Assembly: GCF_905171765.1 (NCBI RefSeq)
Contig: NC_053392.1
Span: 446,614,837-446,678,836, forward strand
Reading direction: 5' to 3'
Length of the DNA: 64,000 nt
From: Bufo bufo
Lineage: Eukaryota; Chordata; Amphibia; Anura; Bufonidae
The notes beneath the pieces were generated by a model. That model worked only from the letters and a program-made list of their open reading frames with translations, was not told the origin of the DNA and did not search any database. Of this stretch, positions 20,500 to 30,329 are shown piece after piece (the first letter of the stretch is position 1; every line of letters begins with the position of its first letter). A program made the position numbers and the translations under genes.

Positions 20500-21100
20500 A
20501 AATGATGATGTCAACCAGGCCAAAAGGCAAAATAGTGGCCCAGTTATAGAGTGGGGAGGGTGGGAACAGCATGAGAAATCCACAGAGTGGCCCAATGACA
20601 GAGTGTTGAGGTGGCAGCAGCATGAGGAGACCACAGAGTGGCCCAGTGACATAGTGGTGAGGTGGCAGCAGCATGAGGAGACCACAGAGTGGCCCAGTGA
20701 CCTAGTGGTGAGGTGGCAGCAGCATGAGGAGACCACAAAGTGGCACAGTGACATAGTGGTGAGGTGGCAGCAGCATGAGGAGACCACAGAGTGGCCCAGT
20801 GACATAGTGGTGAGGTGGCAGCAGCATGAGGAGACCACAGAGTGGTGAGGTGGCAGCTGCATGAGGAGACCACAGAGTGGCCCAGTGACAAAGTGTTGAA
20901 GTGGCAGCAGCATGAGGATACCACAAATTGGTTATGCGGCAGCAGCATGAGGAGACCACAGAGTGGTGAGGTGGCAGCGGCATGAGGAGACCACAGACTG
21001 GTGAGGTGGCAGTAGCATGAGGATACCACTAAGTGCCCCAGTGATATAGTGGTGAGGTGGGAGCAGCATGAGGAAACCACAGAATGGTGATGTGGCAGCA
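20500..21100. repeat. 51-bp minisatellite
   Basis: About 12 units carrying GTGGCAGCAGCATGAGGAGA and CCACAGAGTGGCCCAGTGAC. Several units lack the CCCAGTGACATAG part, giving short variants of about 30 bp. Because 51 is a multiple of three, frames stay open on both strands (for example Trp/Ser/His-rich repeats); these are not genes. Confidence 0.9.
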
Positions 21101-21544
21101 GGAGGTATATTTCCTATTAATACAATTTATTCAATTCACTGCAGAATGGCTAATAGGACGTATGTATCTTTCCTATTAAATTAAATGGCTGTTGTACAAT
21201 GTTCCCTTTTTTATTTCCTATTAATACACGCCCCAAAAAAAGTAAAACAATGTAGTACAATGTAACTTCACTGCTGAACGGCAATTATGACATATATTTT
21301 TCCTTTTTTTTTTTCTTTTAATACACCCTCCAAAAAAGTAAAACAAAGTAAAATCAACACAGAACAGCTAATCGGACATACGTATCTTTCCTATTAATAC
21401 ACCCCATAAATGGCTGTCTCACACAGAACTTGCACCCCAATAACAATCAAGGTTTGCTGGAATTGCTGATGTATCATATAGTGCAAGCAACCTAAAAGCA
21501 GCAGTATAACTGCAATTTGGATCTCCAATTACTGCAGCAAGATG
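21100..21544. repeat. AT-rich degenerate repeats
   Basis: The motif TATCTTTCCTATTAATACA or close variants recurs at about 21108, 21164, 21215, 21318 and 21390, with AAAAAAGTAAAACAA between. The spacing is irregular. It resembles non-coding parts of long DNA transposons, but no ends were found. Confidence 0.5.
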
Positions 21545-22612
21545 TAATAGAGTCGCTCTAATTACCCAGGCTGTACACTACCCTATTGGACCCTGTTCTC
21601 CTTTTATAGTGTAGATGATGCCTCCCTATCCTTTCCCTATGCAGTAAGCACACGGCAAGAGGTCCCTGAAAGTACATGTTTGTCGTGACGCCAGTTGCAG
21701 TGAAGCAACAAGGGCAGAGGGCCCTTTTAGTGATACTGTGGTAGATGGTACCCAGGTGTAGGAATGCCAGAGTGGTGTAGGATAGCTTATATTGTCCCTT
21801 TAGGTGTTGTGCACGTGCCACAATTCTCCTACCTGGATACCGCTGGAACCCCAGGTGTTGCCCTCCGAAAGCAGAAAAATAGGGGGAATAATTGATGGAT
21901 TGAAGAGTTAACGGAGTCCAGACCTTGTGATGAAGTTGATAACAGCTTTACTTTCAATAAACATTCCTCTAAACAATTTACAGGCTTTGTCTTGGTTCCC
22001 AGCAGGCTTTGACATTAACTGTGGCAGGCAAACTCCTCTATGCTACATCTTTTGCTCTCTGGCTCTGCTGTGCTAACAGGCCGGCTATAGAACTCGGCTT
22101 CTTCTTTATGCTGTACTTAACTTTGTAGTCTGCTCTGTCTCTAGCTTTGTCCAGGGAACACTTTACTCCTGGTTTCTGAGGCTTTCTGCTCCTGCCTCCA
22201 CATCCAGCAGAGCTGAAGGTGCTCCAGCTGGTCTAGTCGGGGCTCGTCCAACAGGGACGCACTCCTGCTGCCTTCCCCTAGCGGGGGTACTCTAGACACC
22301 AACTAACTCTCTAACTAGAACCCCACCCTCCCTGGAGCAAGCAGGACACACCCACCACCCCACAGAATGGGAGGGGGGGTGTTAGAATGGAAGAGAAGGT
22401 TTCATTCTATGTAAGATAGCTCTGACATTTAAGCTGCCACCTACTGGTAAACCAGGCACATTACATGTGAACAGTTACATAACAAGATTATGCATACATA
22501 TTTTGCAGGACCTGGAAATTAATACATAGAATTACATTAGGTTAACCATAGGAGATAGTGGCAGGGTGCAGAAGTGGTAATGCACCTCTGGGGCGTTACA
22601 CCTACACCTTGA
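21545..22612 (+). repeat. Unclassified interspersed repeat, copy 2
   Basis: Second copy, in the same orientation as 1905-2892. It shares GTAGGAATGCCAGAGTGGTG, TCCTACCTGGA-ACC, CCCCAGGTGTTG, an AACAGCTTTACTT block and the end motif GTGGTAATGC-CC followed by GGCGTTAC. No coding frame. It ends without a TTAA insertion, so it shows how copy 1 may have looked before the TTAA element arrived. Confidence 0.6.
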
Positions 22613-22755
22613 ATAATCTTTCCCTGAACTTCTAAATCGATTTTTCAGCACAATAAAGTATTTCCTAGCACTGTCCCTAGCGCCTGCTGACGTCTCTCTC
22701 TGTACTAAGCATACTGGAAAATGGCTGAATCCAAGATGGCTGAGGCTTTATTTCT
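22613..22755. repeat. Possible left part of a split non-autonomous hAT-like repeat
   Basis: The sequence ends with CCAAGATGGCTGAGGCTTTATT, and TTGAGGCTATTTATAGGGCTG begins at about 24264, as if one repeat were interrupted by 22756-24265. The inserted block starts with GGGGTGTTGCTAGGGTC and has GGGGCCCAGGCCCC-like text near both ends. This reading is tentative. Confidence 0.3.
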
Positions 22756-22984
22756 ACTGGGGGGTGTTGCTAGGGTCTCAGAAGATCCGGGGCCCAGGCC
22801 CCAATGAATGTGGCCCAGTTCACTAAGTTGCCGCCCCCTCCCCCCACACACACCGCATTTTGCTGTACTTGCTATACAGCAGCACATATCTGTCACATCC
22901 AGTGTCTCCCAGGTGACGTCTTCTCTGATGTAGATCTTCTCTGTCATCATCTTTTCCATTTGTTCCGGACAACTTCTTTAAGCC

Positions 22985-23940
22985 ATGCCTAGTCTCTGCA
23001 GAGTTTGAGACATGGACATCTTAGCTTCCTCATTTTTTATTATCATCTCCCAACCTGTAGTCCCCACAGTCTTATCCTGCTGCTCGCTGTCCCCCCCAAT
23101 ACCCCCAAATATTATCCTGAAGAAATATTAGTGCCCCCCATAGTATTAGTGCTCCTCCAAGTCCCACCAATAGTAATTCCCTTCTAGAATGTCCTCATTA
23201 GTAATACTGCCCCCTACAGTGCCTCCAACTGTGATAACGATCACAAGAGTACCCCATTAGTAGAAGAGCCCTCCAGTATTAATAATACACTCACAGAGCC
23301 CCCAGTAGAAATAAAGCCCCCTATTGTTTCCCCAGTGGTAGCAAAGCTATCTACAGACCCCTCAGTAGTATTATTTCCCTCCTTCTGCCATAAAGTCCCA
23401 TGTAAAAAAACATAACACCATCTCTCTAGCCCCCTCCAATATGCAGTCCCATGTAAATAACAACCCTCTCTATCTACAGTACCCTTCAAAATACCTCCTC
23501 CCAAGCCGCCTTCAACATACATTCCTAAGTAAATAATATCACCCCCTCTCCAGCCGCCTCCAACATGCAATCCCATGTAAACATCACCCCCTCAATATTC
23601 TGTCCCATGTAAATAGCATTATTCCCCTCCACCAGCCACCTTAAACATACAGTCCCATGGAAATAACATCGCCCCCTCAACATTCAGTCCCATTTAAATA
23701 ACATCACTCCCTCCCTCAGACCCCTGTAACATTCAGTCCCATGTAAATAACACCACTCCCTCCCACAGCCGCCATCAACATACAGTCCCATGTAAATAAC
23801 ATCACTGCCTCTCCCAGCCCCCTCTGCATTACAGTCCCATATAAATAACATCACTCCCTCCTACTGCCACCTCCAACACACAGTTCCATGTAAATAACGT
23901 CCCTCCCTTCAGCCCTAACATACAGTCCCAGTTAAATAAT
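22985..23940. repeat. 49-bp minisatellite with a degenerate 5' part
   Basis: From about 23390 the motif CAGTCCCATGTAAATAACAT recurs, with exact 49-bp steps at 23734, 23783, 23832 and 23881, separated by CT-rich CACTCCCTCCCACAGCC text. The 22985-23390 part has shorter, degenerate units such as CCCCCAATA and GTAGTA. No gene is present. Confidence 0.8.
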
Positions 23941-24263
23941 CACAATTCCCAGCATTGCTCTGCCTCTCTCTTCACTTACCTCTCCTCATGTAGCAGACAT
24001 CACCACAGCTTTTTCCCCCAGGACTTCTCTTCACTACTATCATCTCCTGCACTGGTCACATGATGGTGACATCATTGCAGGTCCTTCTCAACCACTGCCT
24101 GTTTTACTGGTCACATGACCTGTGAAGTAATTACAGGTCCTTCAGCTCTTCCAGTGCATTCGATTCAATTGTATTGCCATCCTGAGGATGGCAATGCAGT
24201 TGTATCTAGCAGGCAGGCAGGACATTCGGTGCTTGGGACAAAACATCAGGGGCCCAGGCCCCT

Positions 24264-24486
24264 GGTTGAGGCTATTTATAGGGCTGTGACATCACATGGG
24301 CTGGCTGGCTGCATGCATGGCATTGTGGGTGATCCCTCATTCCCAGAGTTCTTTGCTCCATGTCCTCACACTTGCAGCAGCCAGTTTAGGAAAAAATGTG
24401 ATTCGTCCGACGAATCATGAGGAAATTCGACTTTGGTGTGATAAAAAAATTTCGACTTCGTCAACTTCGATTCGTTCATCTCTAGT
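24264..24486 (-). mobile_element. Non-autonomous hAT-like repeat end
   Basis: The right end CGATTCGTTCATCTCTAG reads on the minus strand as CTAGAGATGAACGAATCG, the same style of TAGAGAT/TAGAGTTGAGCG terminus seen at the hAT elements further right. A short inverted section (GATTCGTCCGACGAATC, 24401-24417) lies inside. No transposase. The left boundary is uncertain. Confidence 0.45.
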
Positions 24487-24808
24487 CATGACGCAACAGG
24501 AGCCTGACACCGCTGCGGCCTGTAATTGGCTACGGCAATGTCAAACCAGATTTTGACATCACTGGAGCCCACAGGAGAGTCGAAGGCGGGGAGAAGAAGG
24601 ATCCAGGAGCCAGTGCTGGGAAGCGGTTGCACATCCCCTTTAATGACAAAATGCATCAGCAGAGCTGATCTCTGAATGCAGTGCAAAGGCTGCCCAAAGG
24701 TGAACTAACACGTAGATTTCTTTCTGCAAAATGCGGAACACACACAGCCGGTATTCGTGTTTTGTGGTTCAGAAACTTGTGGACCCCAAAAACAACTATG
24801 GTCATGTG

Positions 24809-26193
24809 CAGGGCCGGTGTCAGCACCCGGCATACCCGGGCATGTGTCGGGGCCCACTGTCCTATAGGTGGCCCATTCGTTTCCGTGCCGGTCCCTTTAA
24901 ACATTTACTGCTGCTATGCTGCTGACATATCGCAGGATCTCCAGGCCTGCGAGACAGCAGGGGCGGAGCTGGTCAGCAGCGCAGCTGCAGAAGAAAGCAC
25001 ACAGCATAGCAGCCGAGCTGGAAGAAATCAGGAGTTTAAACAGGTGTGTGTGAGTGTGACCAGTAACATGGCGGCCACTTATCGCATCAGGAGAGTTCAG
25101 TGCCACAGAGAGCTGCCAGTGTATGGGACAGGAGATGGGTGTGTGACAAAGCACAAATCTCCCTCAGCTAGCACACAACAGGCACCATTCATAGATTCAC
25201 CTCCTCCAACACAGCCTGTCACCATTAGCACAGATATGGCCAGCATCCAGGTCAAATCATCCCCAAAAGCTCTTCATCCTTCCAGTCATGTGAACCCCAC
25301 AGATCCATCCTGTCACTCAGCATGGACAGCGAGCTTCAAAATCCACAGCAGGGTACAGTGGTGCTTATAGGAAAGGAAGCAGAGGAGGAGATGTCAGTGG
25401 AGTCCAGCCTTCGGTCAGCATGAGGAGAGCTGCTCCTTCCCCTCATTCATGGCTTCACCTGCCTCTGAGGAGAGCAGTCACTTTCTTAAATGCCCTGTAG
25501 AAGCAGTCCTCGGTCCCCTCACAGCCTTTGTCTTTGGTGCTGAGTTTGTCTTTCCTCCCTGTGATCCACAGATGAATAAGTAGGTAGGACAGACTCAGGG
25601 GAGGAGGACTGTAGTCACACACGCCATGCACAATTGTCAGCACAGCCATGACGGATAAGACTACTCCCTCACTGAGGCTTCACACATAATTTTTTACAAA
25701 ATGCCACGCTCGATGATATGAAATTGTAAGGCTACATGCACACGTCGGTGAAAAACGGACATGATGGACTTTTTTTTAACGGTCATCACACGTTTGTTTT
25801 AAGACCAATGGCAGTCTATGAGGTTATTCACACTGCAATTATTTTGACAGCCAGTGAACAGCGGACGTCAAAAAATAGAACCTGTTCTATCCTGTCTGGT
25901 TTTCACTGATCGACTGTCCCGATTCAAATTAATTAGTTAGTTTTAACATCCGTTTTGCAGAATGGCATCAGTGAAAAACAGTCAGTTAAAAATGGACAGT
26001 TTATCAGTTTTAATGGACTTTTTTTTTCACTGTTGTGTGCATGTAGCCTAAGACCTCATATAAAACACAGCGTTTTTTTCTACTGTTTTTAATGACTTTT
26101 TGTTGTTAATGACGTGTGTTGTGCAAAATGCTACAAGGGGGCCCACTGAGGCTTTATCGCCCAAGGGCCCACATGAACCTAGAGCCGGCCCTG
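24809..26193. mobile_element. Non-autonomous hAT-type DNA transposon with perfect TSD
   Basis: The element begins CAGGGCCGG and ends CCGGCCCTG and is flanked by the exact 8-bp duplication GTCATGTG (24801-24808 and 26194-26201). CAGGG ends and 8-bp duplications are typical of hAT elements. The 1,385 bp contain no transposase; a plus-strand frame at 24681-25370 crosses the boundary and is not a gene. A Harbinger-like MITE (25730-26048) is nested inside. Joining the flanks at one GTCATGTG gives a continuous host sequence. Confidence 0.85.
25730..26048. mobile_element. Harbinger-like MITE nested in the hAT element
   Basis: Ends GGCTACATGCACAC and GTGTGCATGTAGCC are exact inverted repeats, flanked by TAA (25727-25729 and 26049-26051). 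A TAA 3-bp duplication fits PIF/Harbinger. The body consists of imperfect inverted AAAACGGAC / GTCCGTTTT-like text. Confidence 0.85.
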
Positions 26194-26405
26194 GTCATGT
26201 GCATAAGCCCTAAATGTGCGATGTTTTATCAGTGCTGAGATGATTCCTTTTTTTTGGCTAAAGAAAATGCTCAGATAAAGTAACTCACATCTGTACTGTG
26301 TAAATTAAGCTCTCTTTTAAATTAGAGAAGACAATAGTGGGCAGCACCGCAGTATTTTCAGTAAAAATGGAGTGCCAGCGGCTGAAGAGGGGATCCACCA
26401 ACTAA

Positions 26406-26903
26406 GGCTACTTTCACACTAGCGTTCAGAGCGGATCCGTCTGGGGTCTGCCCAGACGGATCCGCTCATATAATGCAGACTTTGGATCCGTTCAGAATGG
26501 ATCCGTCTGCATTATATTGTAGAAAAAATTCTAAGTGTGAAAGTAGCTTCAGACGGATCTGTCCAGACTTTACATTGAAAGTCAATGGGGGACGGATCCG
26601 TTTGAAAATTGAGCCATATAGTGTCAAATTCAAATGGATCCGTCCCCATTGACTTACATTGAAAGTCTGGACGGATCCGTTTGCCTCCGCACGGCCAGGC
26701 GGACACCCGAACGCTGCAAGCAGCGTTTAGGTGTCCGCTTGCTGAGCGGAGCGGAGGCTGAATGCTGCCAGACTGATGCATTCTGAGCGGATCCGCATCC
26801 ACTCAGAATGCATTAGGGCAGTACAGATGCGTTCAGGGCCGCTTGTGAGACCCTTCAAACGGAGCCCAGAAGCGGAGCCCCGAACGCTAGTGTGAAAGTA
26901 GCC
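26406..26903. mobile_element. Harbinger-like MITE
   Basis: Ends GGCTACTTTCACACTAGCGTT and its exact complement AACGCTAGTGTGAAAGTAGCC (21 bp, of which the outer 14 are shared by other copies here), flanked by TAA (26403-26405 and 26904-26906). The body is full of GGATCCGT palindromes. An internal copy of the terminus (AAGTGTGAAAGTAGC near 26532) suggests a nested or dimeric structure. It sits at the 3' end of the Penelope-like copy 1. Confidence 0.85.
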
Positions 26904-27837
26904 TAAGCGTAATAAAAAATTAAAAATTCCACTGCACATCCAAAGCAAAGTGTGTGTTTATTCACCACAAAGCGATGTTTGAGTGCTCTCAATGAGACCT
27001 TTCTCAAGCAGTGACAAATATACAATGGTGTTTCAGACATACCATATATATATACCCCTCCTAACAATTAGGGACCAATAAGTAATTATTACATAAATCT
27101 CATAAAATACATGATTCAAGTGCAGAAGAAAAACCTGAAAATACCTATAAATACCCCCACATATACAAAAAATACATGATCTTCGAATATACATAAATAA
27201 TTGTAATATGTGAAATACATTATATATCCTAATTGATCATCAGCTAAAAACCTAGAGCAGATATGAGCTACCAAATTAAAATAATCACCCCCCAGTGCAT
27301 AATTAAAAACATATATAATGGAAAAGAGGCAGGTACTGACCAGCATGGACTATCCACATGTGTTTAGCGTCTTCCAGAATCAAGAGTGCATGCCCAGGAA
27401 ATCACTATGCAGGGAGCGCTGTACATGTGATCACGTGATGCCCAATTATGTGCACATAACCTCGCACCTCCCACATAGCAAAAGCTATGATCGTAAGATC
27501 GTAAGATCGTAACACTAGTATCTATAGAGGATTCATAGCATGGAGCACGTGACACTAGGTCACATGATCGCTCTATCCTCCTCATAATGGAGCACACCGT
27601 GGCACGCAAGCGGCTCCACAGCAACCGCGATCACATGATCGCAAGTCCCGAGGGCCGCTCATCTGCCAGAGCGCAGCACCATTAGCAGCTATAACGTATA
27701 TGGAAGTACCATACTGTATATACTAAAATAAAAAATTGTGTACATTGAACAAGTATACATGTGTACATTGAACAATACATGTCTCTCCAACCAAGAGATC
27801 TAAAGAAACCTATATATAAAAAATTGATATAATCTAT

Positions 27838-27861
27838 ATATATATATATATATATATATAT
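27838..27861. repeat. (TA)n microsatellite inside Penelope-like copy 1
   Basis: About 12 TA repeats. The homologous position in copy 2 (39490-39523) also holds a (TA)n tract, so the microsatellite was part of the element and has since changed length independently. Confidence 0.85.
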
Positions 27862-28499
27862 GTAGGCAGAGGCCGGGATATAGAGACCACCATAATGGAT
27901 CCCGATAAGGACAGGCCCAGATTCCACTGTGTCATATCCCCGTCGGGGGGTCTGTGCGAATAACAGGCATCTGGATTACAGACGCCTGAGTTGTATCGAG
28001 TGGCACCACTAATCCCAAGTAAAGAGAGAAAACATTTTTGTATTCAAATATCAAAGATGCCATAGACCCGGAAACTGACACAACACACACCTAATCGATG
28101 CATGGGGCAGTCCGGTAACCAACACCACATTAGGACCCCACCAATAGACACAGTAAATGGCCCACATTAGGGGTGTTTTGGTTATTACCAGGGCATATAG
28201 TATAAAATGATCATCTTGCACACATACGTATCCAACATTGGAATAAATAATAAAAATTGGAGAAAAGACATGAACTACTCCAAATGCATCCACACACATA
28301 TAGGATACTTTATTCAAAAATAGTCCCATAAAAATAATAGTCCAAGCTGGTGCCACTTGTACCGTATACCTCGAATCCAATCTCTGTATAAAGAAAAAAA
28401 TATAAAAATTAGAATTCACATAGAAAAACAATTAAGTAACATCAAAATCTACACAACATGGAAAAAATTAAATAAACATAATACATATAGGGAAAAGCA

Positions 28500-28999
28500 T
28501 TAAGTAAATAACCAAGGTCTAAAGTCTACATTTAACTCATTCGGTTTAAGAGTATTTAATGATGAAATCCAAGAAATTTCCCGTCTCTTTAATGTCAAGT
28601 TCCTATTGCCACCTTTTCGGGAAACTGGAACATAGTCCAATAGCATACACTTCAGATCACCTTGCTTCTGTCCAAGCTCCACAAAGTGCTTCGAGACAGG
28701 AAGGTACATCGGTTTTTTTCTTATAGTATACCTATGTTGGTTGAAGCGAGTTTTAAAATCTAGAGAGGTTTCACCAAAAAGTGGAATCACATGTTAAGTA
28801 ATGCTTGATATCATAATTTTGACGAGTAATAGGGTGTACAAAAATGCAACCCTTTTGCATGTAACGACAATTTACGCAATTCAAACAAGGGATACACCCA
28901 ATTTTTGACTGCGTAAAAAACTTGGTCACGACTTTTTTGTGGACCTATATCCGCATGTACAAGCCTATCTCTCAAGTTTTTAGGCCTCCTATATGACAA
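28500..28999 (-). pseudogene. Penelope-like GIY-YIG endonuclease region and linker
   Basis: The endonuclease nicks target DNA to prime reverse transcription. The frame 28790-28500 shows GETSLDFKTRFNQHRYTIRK, PVSKHFVELGQ, KGGNRNLTLKRREISWI and SLNTLKPNELNVDF, the conserved C-terminal pattern of PLE GIY-YIG domains. The GIY-YIG signature proper is not legible just upstream. A second frame (28999-28811) has MSYRRPKNLRDRLVHAD, the typical end of the RT-thumb/linker with its Arg-Asn-Leu-Arg-Asp block. A frame change separates the two. Confidence 0.8.
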
Positions 29000-29700
29000 A
29001 AGGGGGGAAGTTTAAATTCTTGAATAATATCGTGTCCACTCCTTATAATGGGCAAATGTTTATTGATAATAGACCTTATCATGTGGCTTTTCATCACTGA
29101 CAATTCACTTAGCCCTTAAAAATTGGCTCAATGGAAGAGATTCAATCATCGCCCTAGGGTGGGCACTATCAAATCGCAATAGAGTATTCTTATCAGTAGG
29201 TTTAACATAAACGTCAGTAGATATATTTCCATTTTTTTATGTAATTTTAGTATCTAAAAATCTCATCTCGTCCACTGAGTAATTCAAGGTAAACTTAATG
29301 TCAGCATCAATAGTATTCAAAAATGAAAAAAGAAAGTCCAAATTAAGAAAACATCATCAATGTATCTCCACCACCTCAACACATGGCTGAAGTGGTGTGA
29401 CACATAGATAAATGACTCCTCTAAGAAGGAGACCACCATGTTTGCATATGTGGGTGCTACGTTAGAACCCATGGCGGTTCCCTTCATCTGCATATAGAAA
29501 TGATCACCAAACAAAAAATAATTCCATGTCAATACCATTTGTAGAAGATTCAAAATGAAATCCTGGCAGCCTATGGAGTAATCAGATTTTTCCAATGCTC
29601 TACTCACAACATCAATACCAAAAGGAGTGTCTGATAGATGTATATAAGCTTACAACATCAAAATAAGCCAAAATGTCATTAGATGGAATATCAGTTGCTA
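29000..29700 (-). pseudogene. Penelope-like reverse transcriptase, partial
   Basis: The frame 29607-29317 contains KGTAMGSNVAPTYANM and RWWRYIDDVFLIW, with the catalytic YIDD. Downstream (about 29290-29000) broken frames show a FLDTKIT-like strand and VYVKPTDKNTLLRFDSAHP, both characteristic of PLE RT. Stops and frameshifts occur every 100-200 bases. RT motifs before about 29640 are absent, so the copy is 5' truncated. Confidence 0.8.
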
Positions 29701-30005
29701 AAAGTAAAAAATAAAAAATAAATCTGTAGTATCCTAAATATATCACTGAATGTATCCTGCCTGAAAAATCTCACTTACGGTTGAGCGAACCCAAACTGAA
29801 AAGTTCAGGTTCATACCAAACTTTAGGATTTTTGGACCCCAGACCCGAACCCGAACTTTTCAGTAAAAGTTTGGGTTCGGTGAGTTAATGACGCTTTTTG
29901 AAAGGCTGCAGAGCAGCCAATCAACTCGTGTGCCGTATGAAGCCATCACAGCCATGCCTACTAATAGCATGGCTGTGATTGGCCAGTGCAGCATGTGACC
30001 CAGCC

Positions 30006-30015
30006 TCTATATAAA
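30006..30015 (+). promoter_or_regulatory. TATA box of hAT 1
   Basis: TCTATATAAA is followed about 45 bp later by GTGTAGGGAGAGGATGCTG. The same pair (TATAAATA, then GTGTAGGGAGAGGATGCTG) is found in hAT 2 at 44014-44081. This conserved spacing supports a core promoter and transcript start region for the transposase RNA. Confidence 0.6.
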
Positions 30016-30329
30016 CTGGAGTCATGTAGCGCTGCACGTCACTCTGCTGTTACTAGTGTAGGGAGAGGATGCTGCTGCTGTGAGGGAGAGAATAGGACAG
30101 AATCTTTAATCAGAACTCCAATTGAACTCAGCAATCTACATAGATTTAGTTTTGTGGGTGCAGTGCACAATCTTTGTACCCTGCCCTATGCCCAGAGACA
30201 CAGAAAAAGAACTTTTATCCGTCTGTTAGGTGGGCGGCGGCAGCTATTTTATGCAAGGTCAGTGCACCAGCACAGCATATGTGCTTTTTGTGACATTCAA
30301 ATCTAAGCTTGAAATACTGCAATAATAAT

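Larger units (their letters stand above)
26907..29775 (-). mobile_element. Penelope-like element, copy 1
   Basis: The minus strand carries reverse transcriptase, then the GIY-YIG endonuclease region, then a long 3' non-coding part with a (TA)n tract. Penelope-like elements (PLEs) combine an RT related to telomerase with a GIY-YIG endonuclease. The 5' part of RT is missing. The 3' end near 26907-27060 has CTTGAGAAAGG, CAAACATCGCTTTGTGG and GAATAAAC, common in PLE 3' regions. The left limit is obscured by the adjoining MITE; the right limit is the hAT insertion at 29776. Confidence 0.8.

Noticed and set aside
20465..21080. Frames of up to 178 codons in the 51-bp minisatellite
   Set aside because: The unit length is a multiple of three, so several frames stay open by construction; overlapping frames on both strands show no codon preference.
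24681..25370. Open frame of 229 codons on the plus strand
   Set aside because: It starts before and continues into the hAT element at 24809, has no domain, and its composition follows non-coding sequence.
26980..27060. Hammerhead ribozyme at the 3' end of the Penelope-like copy
   Set aside because: Such ribozymes are known in Penelope-like elements, but I could not find the CTGATGA core with a matching GAAA and stems here; only CTTGAGAAAGG-like text is present.
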